Source: Sphagnum compactum (Eukaryota; Bryophyta; Sphagnopsida; Sphagnales). From it: a stretch of 64,000 nt of DNA. Below, piece by piece: positions 54,610-63,299 of this stretch. The notes below the pieces were generated by a model, which saw only the letters and a list, made by a program, of their open reading frames with translations, was not told where the DNA came from and made no database searches. The DNA is taken from positions 124,001 to 188,000 of the forward strand of contig OZ234495.1 of NCBI GenBank assembly GCA_965153455.1, in the 5' to 3' direction. Each line of letters starts with the position of its first letter. The first letter of the stretch is position 1. Both the position numbers and the translations under genes were made by a program.

Positions 54610-57600
54610 ACCTGGACACCACCTAAGGAAGGGATTACATTACTAGAGCTCTTTGGTGGTATTGGTATAGGTCTCGAAGCCCTACTACAGTCAGGGATGG
54701 TGGTTCGAAGGTATTTCTATGTAGACATTGATCCTATTACAAGGCAAGTGGCAGCATCGAGAATGATGGAGCTCACAGCCAGATTTCCACAGCAGTTTAC
54801 AACCACCGCATGGAAGGCCAGTTTCACTTTCTTGCCCCCTGACATACAATTAATTCAGAAGAAGCATATGGAATTACTTGACCCCGTGGACTTCATCATT
54901 TCAGGTTGGGAGTGTCAAGGATTTTCAGCAGCTGGATTTGGAGAAGGCTTGAGTGACACAAGATCCGGTCTCTTCACGGACATGGTACGATTGATCACCT
55001 GGGCTCAATCCATTTCCCCTACGCTTGGTTATGTAATTGAGAACACCCCTTCTCAGCTTGACCAGAGGGAGAAAGTCCAAGAGCACTACACACTTGTCAA
55101 ACATTACCTTGGAGAGCCACTCCTACTCGATGCGGCACAATGCGGTTCCTATGCGCACCGGCTGCGCAACTGGTGGACCAATGCACCACTTTCAATTTTG
55201 CAATTGGCTCTAAGATACACCATCAGAGACCACAACCTGCAGGTTTCTCACATATTGGATGATCAGAGCTCTTGCCAACTAGTTACAAGGCAAGAGAAAC
55301 CTCCTTGGTTTCCTACGAACACAATAGGAAAACCAAGAGGTGCTTGGCCCACCTTTGTCTCCTTCCCTGGAGCACACGCCTTTCAGGGAGATGGACCAGG
55401 CTTGGTGTATCGTCATGCTTCAGCCACTTGGGATGAACCAAGCCCAGAAGAAAGAGAAAGGGCTATGGGGTTCCAAATTGGCACTACTAGTCACACCAAG
55501 GTGACTAGATTGGAGCGTAACGCTCTACTGGGGAGAGGCATGGACCTGAACTCTCTTACATGGTTGTTGGTAACTTGTGTATTCTTTCAAATGTACACAA
55601 CACCAACACTAACTCAATCAGCTTGTAGCTCTGGCGATGCGACTACATGGCACCCCGACCAAGTACACTTGCCTATCTCCAACACTCTACATTTCACTCT
55701 TAGTGTTGGGGGGGAGGAGGTACCATGTAATTTGACTCAAATTGTTTCCAATACACCTGGAGGTACATCAGCTTCTGGAGAAACAATTACAACCTTCTAC
55801 GAATCTACGCAATTGGATAGTGGAGAACCCAATACACCAGGTTCTTCAAACACACTTTCCAACTCCATTCCATGTGTTTCCAACTACCCTTTCGTTATGG
55901 GGAACCAGCTCACCAAGAAGGAGAGAGACCAAGTCACAAACTTGCTAATTAAGTATGAGAATGTGTTTGCATTCTCAATGAAAGACTTAGGTAGGTGTAA
56001 GACCATGCAGTTCTCTATAGACCTTACAGATGAGACACCCGTCTATCGAAGGAGGCATAGGTTGAGCAAACATGAATGGGAACTGGTAGATGAAAGATGC
56101 AAAGAGCTCCATGAGGCTGGTCTCATTCAGCCATCAAGTTCTGATTTTGCAACCGCTACAGTAATGCCAGCAAAGAAAGATTCAGCTGGATTATGGACTG
56201 AAAAAAGGATGTGCGGGGATTATAGGCCTTTGAACCTAGTTACACCTCAAGATAGGTACCCCATGCCCATCCCTGAAGAATTGTTTGATAGCATTGGAGA
56301 TTCAAACATCTTCACAATCGTGGATTTGAGGCAAGGTTTCAACCAGATTGTGCTCGCTACGAAGGATCGCAAGAAAACAGCATTCCATGGAAGTAACAAG
56401 TTATGGGAATGGCTTGTGATGCCTTTTGGATTGAAGAATGCACTTGTCTTCTTTCAACGAGTCATGGACCAGGTTCTCGAAGGGGCAGATTTCTTAAAGT
56501 GTTATATAGATGACGTCCTAGTGCATAGCAAAGGACTCCTGCAGCATTTGGCTCATCTTGAGGAGTTATTCAAAAGGCTCCACGAAGTCAATATGAAGAT
56601 CCATCCTAAAAAGTGTGAGTTTGCTGTCACCTCAGTAATCTACCTTGGACATAGAATTTTGCCAAATGGTATTATGGCTCATTGGGCCAAAGTAGTAGCC
56701 ATTTTGGAGATGCCCAATCCTACTGATGTTCACACGTTGAGGAGCTTCATTGGACTATGTAATTACTACAGAATTTATGTCCAAGATTTTAGTACTATTG
56801 CTCATCCTCTCTATGCATTGTTAAAGAAGGATGTTGCTTGGACATGGAGTGATGAAGCTCAAGAAGCTTTCAACACACTCAAGGAAAAGCTTTCAGAGTT
56901 CCCCATTCTGGGAAGACCTGATTTCAACAAGGTCTTCATTCTACACACTGACTGGAGTGCTCTTGGTATTGGAGCTATTCTGGGCCAACTTGATGAGGAA
57001 GGCAAGGAATATGTTATCGCCTATGCATCTCGAAGCAACAACAAGGCTGAGAGCAACTACTCTTCATACGAGGGGGAATGCCTTGCTGTTGTATGGGCCG
57101 TCATACATTTCAGGCCTTATCTTTATGGCACCAATTTCACTTTGTATACAGACCACCAGCCTATCAAGTGGTTGATGACCAATGATAAGCTTACTGGTAA
57201 GTTAGCTCGTTGGGCGCTTATACTTCAAGAGTATGAGTTCAAAGTTATTCACCGACCTGGAATTACACATCAGAATGCGGATACCATGTCACGAAAACCC
57301 CTCACTACCTCTGAAGATTTTTCAGAAGCCAGGCAAAATTTTGACCAGATCCCAGCAATACATGTATCTGAGGCATCTAGTTATCTTGCACTACTACAAT
57401 GTAACCTGGTTGAGCATCCCATTGTGGATACATGGGAGGACTTGGACACTCTGGGGTTTCTTCAACATGGGGAATACCCTCCCCAAGTTACATCAAGTCA
57501 GCAGGATCGCATACAACAGCGATCCAAACGCTACTCATGGAGGGACAATCACCTCGTCCGATGCTTACCACAAGGCGACAGAGTGGTTCCACCACCACAT

Positions 57601-58350
57601 GAACGGCTAGGTCTTATTCAGAAGGTACACTCGAAGCTTGGACACTTTGGAGTTAAGCGTACTTATAGCCTTCTCGCTCCTCATTACCATTGGAGAGGTA
57701 TGTATGCTCAAGTCCGAGACGTCATTGCTAGGTGTGAACAATGTGATAGAGTGAGAACTTCCTTTTCCTCTCGACAGCTCACTCTTTCTCCACTACCTAT
57801 TCAGGGCATGTTTTATCGCTGGTCGTGTGATTTAGCTGGAGAATTACCACAGACCTCCAGGGGTAATGTCTACATCATGATTATGATTGAGCATTTTTCA
57901 AAGTGTGTCGAACTTGTTGCGCTACCGGACAAGTCATCACACAGCACTAGCCAGGCTTTCTTACAACAGGTTCTAAGTAGGTTTAGGGTTTGTGCTGAGT
58001 GCCTTACTGATCAAGGATCAGAATTCAGGGGAGAATTCCAAGACCTACTTGACCATGCTCTCATTGACCATCGTCGGACTTCAAGAGATCATCCCCAAGC
58101 TGATGGCTTTGCAGAAAGGATGGTTCAAACATGCAAGAAGGGACTTCGGAAGATTTGCCTCACTAAGAACAAAGAGGATTGGGACCTAGCCCTCCCTTAC
58201 ATCGCCATGGGTTACAAGATGTCCAAACACGCCTCTTTATCTCATTTCTCCCCTTACTTTTTACTTTTTGGGAGACATCATTCCACCCTCTTCCATTGCT
58301 GCTCAAATGGACCAAGTTGTGGACTTGGACTCTCCAACCATTTGGGCTAA
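54607..58350 (+). CDS. Methyltransferase-reverse transcriptase-RNase H-integrase polyprotein (1247 aa)
   Basis: Residues 10-320 form a C5 cytosine DNA methyltransferase. ELFGGIGIGLEAL (SAM-binding motif I) is followed by VDIDP, then SGWECQGFS with catalytic Cys103 (motif IV), VIENT with Glu145 (VI), AHRLRNWW with Arg185/187 (VIII) and RNALLGRGMD (X). Motif IV has Glu where Pro is usual. AHRxR and ALLGR recall DNMT3-type enzymes. After a linker come reverse transcriptase (KRMCGDYRPLN; CYIDDVLVHS with YIDD at residues 633-636), RNase H (HTDWSALGIGA, Asp782; SYEGECLAVVWA; YTDHQPIKW) and integrase with an HHCC zinc site and acids Asp1075, Asp1135 and Glu1170 (35 residues apart). The frame runs out of register after LLFGRH near 58.28 kb; the tail is in the +1 frame. 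Confidence 0.92.
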   Translation: MTWTPPKEGITLLELFGGIGIGLEALLQSGMVVRRYFYVDIDPITRQVAASRMMELTARFPQQFTTTAWKASFTFLPPDIQLIQKKHMELLDPVDFIISGWECQGFSAAGFGEGLSDTRSGLFTDMVRLITWAQSISPTLGYVIENTPSQLDQREKVQEHYTLVKHYLGEPLLLDAAQCGSYAHRLRNWWTNAPLSILQLALRYTIRDHNLQVSHILDDQSSCQLVTRQEKPPWFPTNTIGKPRGAWPTFVSFPGAHAFQGDGPGLVYRHASATWDEPSPEERERAMGFQIGTTSHTKVTRLERNALLGRGMDLNSLTWLLVTCVFFQMYTTPTLTQSACSSGDATTWHPDQVHLPISNTLHFTLSVGGEEVPCNLTQIVSNTPGGTSASGETITTFYESTQLDSGEPNTPGSSNTLSNSIPCVSNYPFVMGNQLTKKERDQVTNLLIKYENVFAFSMKDLGRCKTMQFSIDLTDETPVYRRRHRLSKHEWELVDERCKELHEAGLIQPSSSDFATATVMPAKKDSAGLWTEKRMCGDYRPLNLVTPQDRYPMPIPEELFDSIGDSNIFTIVDLRQGFNQIVLATKDRKKTAFHGSNKLWEWLVMPFGLKNALVFFQRVMDQVLEGADFLKCYIDDVLVHSKGLLQHLAHLEELFKRLHEVNMKIHPKKCEFAVTSVIYLGHRILPNGIMAHWAKVVAILEMPNPTDVHTLRSFIGLCNYYRIYVQDFSTIAHPLYALLKKDVAWTWSDEAQEAFNTLKEKLSEFPILGRPDFNKVFILHTDWSALGIGAILGQLDEEGKEYVIAYASRSNNKAESNYSSYEGECLAVVWAVIHFRPYLYGTNFTLYTDHQPIKWLMTNDKLTGKLARWALILQEYEFKVIHRPGITHQNADTMSRKPLTTSEDFSEARQNFDQIPAIHVSEASSYLALLQCNLVEHPIVDTWEDLDTLGFLQHGEYPPQVTSSQQDRIQQRSKRYSWRDNHLVRCLPQGDRVVPPPHERLGLIQKVHSKLGHFGVKRTYSLLAPHYHWRGMYAQVRDVIARCEQCDRVRTSFSSRQLTLSPLPIQGMFYRWSCDLAGELPQTSRGNVYIMIMIEHFSKCVELVALPDKSSHSTSQAFLQQVLSRFRVCAECLTDQGSEFRGEFQDLLDHALIDHRRTSRDHPQADGFAERMVQTCKKGLRKICLTKNKEDWDLALPYIAMGYKMSKHASLSHFSPYFLLFGRHHSTLFHCCSNGPSCGLGLSNHLG
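54634..55570 (+). other. C5 cytosine DNA methyltransferase domain
   Basis: This part of the polyprotein would transfer methyl groups to cytosine in DNA. Catalytic Cys is encoded at 54913-54915 (TGT) and the ENV-type Glu at 55039-55041. All core motifs are in canonical order (I, IV, VI, VIII, X), so it is not a permuted enzyme. No stop or frameshift interrupts the domain. The target-recognition stretch between motifs VIII and X (residues about 195-300) is short. There are no N-terminal accessory domains such as UBA, PWWP or BAH. Confidence 0.9.
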
Positions 58351-58873
58351 GGTCATTGCAGAAAGGGCCGCTCTATTCAGGAGGGTTATGCCCATGGCCA
58401 TGGAGAACCTGCCCATTGCACAACATCGAGACACTTTACGATATGCACACACACGAGGTGACAGTTATAAACCTAAGGTGAGACAATTTGATGTTGGTGA
58501 TTTTGTGTATCTTCAGCGACAACCCAATGATACTTTAGACACTTCTTCCGGTCGCACTATCTTGAGGATTAAGGCGATCAGGCCTTCAGGTGTGTTGGAG
58601 TTGCAAGGAGTTGATGGACGCACAATTCGAGATCATTCCAAAAATTGTGCGCCTTGCCACCTGCCAAACTTAGATCCTACCATCATCACATCGACTTGGA
58701 TTCCTCCACTTGATTATCCATGTCAGGTATGTCAGAGGATAGACGATGCTAATCAGATGCTGCTTTGCGATAATTGTAATGGTGGATACCATCTCTTCTG
58801 CCTCAAGCCGGAACTCACTCAAGTTCCCGCCGGCAATTGGTACTGTTCATCATGCTCTCCTACAGCACCTTGA
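58190..58873 (+). CDS. Integrase C-terminal tail with PHD finger (+1 frame)
   Basis: This frame is open from 58190. Homology continues from about 58276, where the previous frame leaves LLFGRH and this one reads IPPSSIAAQMDQVVDLD. The segment KVRQFDVGDFVYLQRQPND followed by RTILRIKAIRPSGVLELQG is the post-catalytic integrase module. It is followed by a textbook C4HC3 PHD finger (58721-58855): CQVC, LLCDNC, GGYHLFC, then VPAGNWYCSSC. Such fingers read the N-terminal tail of histone H3. Chromoviral integrases often end in a chromodomain; here a PHD finger takes that position and may steer integration. It ends at TGA (58871). The +1 change may be a mutation or recoding. Confidence 0.85.
   Translation, partial: PSLTSPWVTRCPNTPLYLISPLTFYFLGDIIPPSSIAAQMDQVVDLDSPTIWAKVIAERAALFRRVMPMAMENLPIAQHRDTLRYAHTRGDSYKPKVRQFDVGDFVYLQRQPNDTLDTSSGRTILRIKAIRPSGVLELQGVDGRTIRDHSKNCAPCHLPNLDPTIITSTWIPPLDYPCQVCQRIDDANQMLLCDNCNGGYHLFCLKPELTQVPAGNWYCSSCSPTAP
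58721..58855 (+). other. PHD finger domain
   Basis: All eight zinc ligands (Cys4-His-Cys3) and the conserved Trp two residues before the last Cys pair are present in 45 residues. Acidic residues precede the second pair (RIDDANQMLLCDNC). Acidic patches of this kind are seen in fingers that bind unmodified H3K4; no clear aromatic cage is visible, but specificity cannot be read from sequence alone. Confidence 0.9.
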
Positions 58874-58909
58874 TTCCTACTCAGACCATGCCACGCTTTT
58901 CCCGGCTCA

Positions 58910-58928
58910 GGTCTGGGGGGGGGATACA
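58910..58928 (+). other. Polypurine tract candidate
   Basis: A run of nine G and an A (58915-58924) follows the coding region by about 40 bp. In LTR elements the purine tract primes plus-strand synthesis directly before the 3' LTR. The next TG is at 58929, but the sequence from there does not match the start of the 5' leader. Confidence 0.45.
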
Positions 58929-59100
58929 TGAGAATTTCATCTCAGCCTCCCTTGTGCATTGTATATATATGTGTGTGCATGCATCTCTTTTTAGTTGATT
59001 AGTTTCTACCTTTAATTGGTTTTAGGCTGTTTGTTTAGTAGAGTTTCTTACAGATTCACACCCTTACGACACTACACGTCACGACAAATCACTAAATCAT
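58929..59100. other. Sequence following the element, 3' LTR not recognised
   Basis: A short TATATATATGTGTGTGCATGCATC stretch (about 58960) and AT-rich DNA. No match to 50234-51476 on either strand was found by eye. Confidence 0.4.
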
Positions 59101-59109
59101 GAATCTTTA

Positions 59110-59395
59110 TAGATCAACCACATGACAATATAGCTCTTGTAAGGTGATCAATTAATTCATTTCCATCACTAGCCAAGCTTGGTGTCACTAATGAAACAAT
59201 GTCATTGTTGCACATTGTAATGATGCATTCGTACAAGAAGAGCGAAATTGTAGGCGAGTTGAAGTTGGTGTCAAAAAATAACTCCTCCCGAGTATTCCCA
59301 CACCCACTGGATGTATCTCCAAAATAGATCTTTGGGGCTTTGGTTTCCCCAAGATTGGTGTGTAGTTGTAGAGGAGATGTGCCATTGCTCAGTTA
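59110..59395 (-). pseudogene. Open coding-like segment, unrecognised
   Basis: One minus-strand frame is open for about 92 codons with clear protein composition: LHTNLGETKAPKIYFGDTSS, then TREELFFDTNFNSPTISLFL, then CNNDIVSLVTPSLASDGNEL and IDHLTRAIL. There is no ATG, and a stop precedes it at about 59394, so it may be an internal exon. NNDIVS recalls the NSE metal motif seen in the neighbouring terpene synthase-like gene, but the spacing to Glu is wrong and I do not assign it. Confidence 0.35.
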
Positions 59396-59790
59396 CAACT
59401 CGAACTTCCTATCTTTGAAGAGCTACTTGACAGGGAATGACTATTTAAGAAGAGATGAGCAGTTGAGAGATAATGAGTGATTGAGAGGTATGAGCACTTT
59501 AGAGAAAATGGGAGCATATTTAACATAAAGTAGACACACCCAAAACCATGTATTGTACCCTATACTAAGGTCTATACTCTACATCACCTGCCTTGGAAAA
59601 ATGAGTATTTTATTATGACCTGTTGATGTCAGCTAAAGCAATTCCTTTGGCACATGTGCCATATATTCCAATAGCATTATTTATCTATATATAAAATTGT
59701 TTGAAAGACTTAATTTACTAAAGATACATCACAAAATAGGTTAAATTAACTTAATTTACGAAAAAAATTCAAGAAGTCCAAAATTTTCAA
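59396..59790. other. AT-rich intergenic DNA
   Basis: Short GAGATGAGCAGTTGAGAGATAATGAG-type repeats near 59.45-59.50 kb are the only structure I see. Confidence 0.4.
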
Positions 59791-59799
59791 TTCCACTTG

Positions 59800-60530
59800 C
59801 ATCAATTTTTGAAGGTAGATGTGAAATCACAGCATTGACATGTGTTTCGTTAACTGTATTGTCCTTTCTCCATGTATTAATTTTAAGTGCTTTACTTCTT
59901 CTTTTACACATTCAACAACGGGCCCATGTTTACGTCGACTGAAAGTCTGACATGGTCAAACATGACATCACTGTATGAAGGGAGATGCAAAACTGCAACA
60001 TTGCGTGTCTCTGACCAATCATGTTTTTAATTGAATAATTGTGTTGTCTTTAAGTATTCGATACATATATTAATTTCATTTTTTTCATTTCTTCTTCTAT
60101 TGCGCATTAAACAAATGGCCCACATTTACTTTGACCGACAGTGTGAAAACTGAGACGTCTAACATGATGCCGACATGAAGGCAGAATCAACGTCCCTTGT
60201 CTTGGAACAACTCTGTTTTTCGTTGAGCACTTATCTTGTCCTTTTTCAATGTATGAAAAGTGCTTTACATTCTTCTTTTTGCACATTTAAGAAAGGGCCC
60301 ACAGTCCACCTCTGCTTAGAGGGAAAGTTTGACACATCTAAGATCATGCCAGTGGCCACGTGAATGCAGTCAAGAAATCGAATGTTGTGTTATGTCACGT
60401 GTGTGTGAGCGACCATGTCTTTCATTGAGTAATTGTCAAGTGCTCTTTTTCTGTGCATTAACTTCTTCTTCTTGTGCATATTGACCAAAGGGCCCACAGA
60501 ATGCCCATTATCTAATCGTAGTTGAGTAAC
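59800..60530. repeat. ~180-197 bp tandem repeat, four copies
   Basis: (G/T)GGCCCA(T/C)(A/G)... occurs at 59919, 60116, 60295 and 60491 with related flanks (TTTACTTCTTCTT...; GAC(A/T)CGTCTAACATGATGCC; TTGAGTAATTGT). Copies are diverged. Confidence 0.75.
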
Positions 60531-60599
60531 CTATGCTTAATATTGGGTAATTGATGGTTTCCTCTTTTTGGGTCATGCCTTTCAAGCTAGTTTCAAATT

Positions 60600-61480
60600 A
60601 TTACTTGTATTGTTATTTTAAGTGTGCTTGGACCGTTGGACGTCATCTACTTCTCACCATAAGGTCACTATAAGGTCCATGTAACTTAACGAATTTTAAG
60701 GTGTCATTGGGTGTCATCTATTTCTCATCATAAGGTCCAACCTACTTTTTAAAAAAATTGTGGGCTTGGACGTCATCTATTTCTTACTGGATGGTCACCA
60801 ATGACCATCAGTGTTTTCTTTTTGGGCGAATTTTCAAATTGTGGCAACAGAAATTGATTCCAGTGTGAATTCTACTAAGGGTTTCTTTAAAAATATACAA
60901 AAAAGTAGCCATTTTTTGAGGGAAAAAAATTAGAAATCTCTAGTTTAGACAATGATTTCATGTAATTCGCCAGACCCTGGCAGGATTCCAAAAACATACA
61001 CTGTCCTATCTCTAGCCAAATTTGGCTCATTCCACTTGCAGATGATTGCATGTCCACCTACTTGACAAAATTTCACAAAAAAGCCCTGGTCACCATAAGG
61101 AACAGGCTACTTAGTACCCTTTTAAAATATGCTTGGACCACTGAACGTCACCTATTTCTCATCGTAGGGTCATCACACGGTCCAAGCTACAACACCTTTT
61201 TTTAAGTGTGCGTGGATGTCACCTATTTCGCACCACAATGTCACCAATGACAATAAGGTCCAAGCTGCTTCACAAAATTTTCAAGTGTGCTCTGACAATC
61301 ATCTATTTCTCACTGTATGCTCACCAAGATCATAAGGTCCACACTTTTTTAAGGCGTGCTTCGACTTCATCTATTTCTCACCATAAGGTGGTCTCCAATG
61401 ACGATAGGGTCCAAGCTACCGATCACTTTACCAGGTCATTTTGGAAGTCATCTATTTCTCACCATAAAGTCTAAATGTCG
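60600..61480. repeat. Irregular tandem repeat: GTCATCTATTTCTCACCATAAGGTC units
   Basis: At least eight copies of a unit reading GTGTGCTTGGACGTCATCTATTTCTCACCATAAGGTCACCAATGAC...AAGGTCCAAGCTAC are spread from 60621 to 61470, with spacing from about 50 to 100 bp and one interruption (60.8-61.1 kb). Confidence 0.8.
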
Positions 61481-62640
61481 GGCCACACTTGGAGGTAGCC
61501 AGTTTTTCAGTTTTCCCCTAATGTCTAGAAAAGTGGTAGTTATTACCAGTGTGGGGAGGGGGGGTATTTGTGTTTTTTTGGTAATAGTTGGGTCCGGGCA
61601 TTTGAAAATAAAAATTTCAAAGAATCACCCGGGTTAGTTTTCAATTTTAAAATATATAAAGAGCTGTCTGGGGTCCCGGTTTTAGAAACCCAAGAGGGGC
61701 AGTTATGAAGTGGGGGCAGGGGTTAGAGGTGGTGATTAGCTGGATATAAGGCCTGGTTCTTTGACAGAAACCCGGACAAGTACTACACATCGTACTTGTC
61801 AAGTATCAAGTGGCACCCTTTGTCGCCGTCACACACTACCCATCGTAAAAAAAAAAGTGCTATTGTCTAAGGTCAACCCTGTTATCGTATGCTGGATATA
61901 TATGTTAGGTCCATTTCTTTTCCCCTTGTTTCCTCTCCCTTAGGCCTGGCTCAAGTGGGGTGGCAGGGATAAAAGTCTTATTTCAAGAAATGCAACTAGA
62001 AGAAAAGAAATCGTTTCAAAAAAATCAAGAGCAAGTCTTTAGACACTTAACCAAGAGCAAGAAAATCCAATATGAAAGAAGCAAATTACATTGATTTGGG
62101 CGCATTGACTTTGGACATCGCACCGAGATGGCCGTTGGTCAATTATCTCAACAAAAATAATATTAACAGAGTGGCAGATTTTGTCGCCTCTGCTCTGACT
62201 CCTTGTCGAAAAAATAGAGAAAGACATTTTGCACACAGTTTTTGCAAGTCCATTGATGTCAGGGTGAACCAGTACCCACGTTAGATTTGAACTCAGCGAC
62301 CCTGATTAAGTCTAAGCATGAGATATTTGGAATATTTAGAAATAATTTGGGGTTTTCACCATGTCACTAAGTACCAACCAGGGTGCTGGTTAACTGGAGG
62401 AGTCCGTTGATTGACCAAATTGTGGTCAGCAGTTGACACTTCCACCATTTTTTCAAATGAGGACCCCGCCATCCCCAAACCAAGAGTTGAATTGCTTCCT
62501 GTAAGATAGGAAACCTTGATCTCCTTTCCCAATGTGGCAGGGGAGCCAAAACCATTTTCTGCACAAACCTAAACAAATCTAACTTTGGCTTTGCTACTGT
62601 TGTACGACATTGTTGCCACACCAACATCCCAATCCAACAG
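61481..62640. other. Unassigned DNA
   Basis: Composition is more balanced than elsewhere, with a few open frames under 100 codons on both strands (for example 62072-62284 plus and 62367-62660 minus). None is recognised and none has supporting splice or promoter signals. Confidence 0.35.
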
Positions 62641-62649
62641 TCAAGATTA

Positions 62650-63110
62650 CTAACTAACAAATTTCCTGCCCATTTAGTGATGTCATGACTATGTCAATTC
62701 TCAGTCCCATCATCCATGTCTTCAAAAATTGGTTGGAAGTGGCACAAGCTTGTAAGTATCGTTGGCTAAATAACCAAAAATTTAAGGTCAAAATGGTCAA
62801 TGTTTCACGATGTTGTGAACCCATATGTCGATTCTTAGCTCTTGTGACAATAGTCATTCAGTGATGCCATGACTATGTCAAATCTTAGCCCCCCCTTCCC
62901 CCCCCCCCCTCCCCCGGGGTGAAAAATTTGTTGGAAGTGACACAAGCTTGTAGTATTGGCTAAACAACAAAAGTTTTGAAGTCCAAAATGGTCAATCTAC
63001 CGTATACCTAGTTCTTTAATGATGTCATGACTATGCCACTTCTTAGTCCCCCTACCCATGTGTTTTATTTTTCTGGGGAAATGGCACAAGGTAGTTGTAT
63101 TGGCTAAAGA
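62650..63110. repeat. ~160-185 bp tandem repeat, three copies
   Basis: GTGATG(T/C)CATGACTATG(T/C)CA recurs at about 62678, 62861 and 63019, each followed by CTTAGTCCC, GTTGGAAGTG(G/A)CACAAG, TTGGCTAAA and AAAATGGTCAAT. The second copy contains a long C run (about 62888-62915). Confidence 0.8.
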
Positions 63111-63299
63111 ATAGAAAAAAGCTTAAGGTTAAAATGCTCAATTTGTACTATATATATATGTATATATATAGAAAAGAAAGTTGGGGTTATGGGGGGCTTG
63201 AGAGGGCGGGGGGGAGGGGGGGATAAGGTGTGTTTGCTATTTGGCATGCACAAATTTGGGGTTTAGGGGTGTGGTTGGGGAGGTTCATGTGTGGGTTGA

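Larger units (their letters stand above)
50234..58928 (+). mobile_element. Ty3/gypsy-type retrotransposon encoding a DNA methyltransferase and a PHD finger
   Basis: In order on the plus strand: a 1.2-kb leader with TATA box; gag; a zinc knuckle/protease frame; a frame fusing a C5 cytosine methyltransferase to reverse transcriptase, RNase H and integrase; a +1-shifted frame with the integrase tail and a PHD finger; then a purine run (58915-58924). RT before integrase places it in Ty3/gypsy. The left edge is set at TGTCATGCCC, where composition changes and an inverted repeat (ATGCCCGTA/TACGGGCAT, 50238-50282) begins. I found no matching second LTR downstream, so the 3' LTR may be lost, diverged or outside what I can recognise. 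Both edges are uncertain. The copy looks young because most motifs are intact. Confidence 0.85.

Noticed and set aside
59141-59160. GTGATCA after the retrotransposon as the second copy of a TGATC target duplication (50229-50233)
   Set aside because: It is not preceded by CA or by any sequence resembling the leader's end, and a 5-bp match is expected by chance.
59110-59260. NNDIVS as a second terpene synthase NSE motif
   Set aside because: The Glu expected after the motif is missing at the right distance and the upstream sequence does not match the neighbouring gene's exon.
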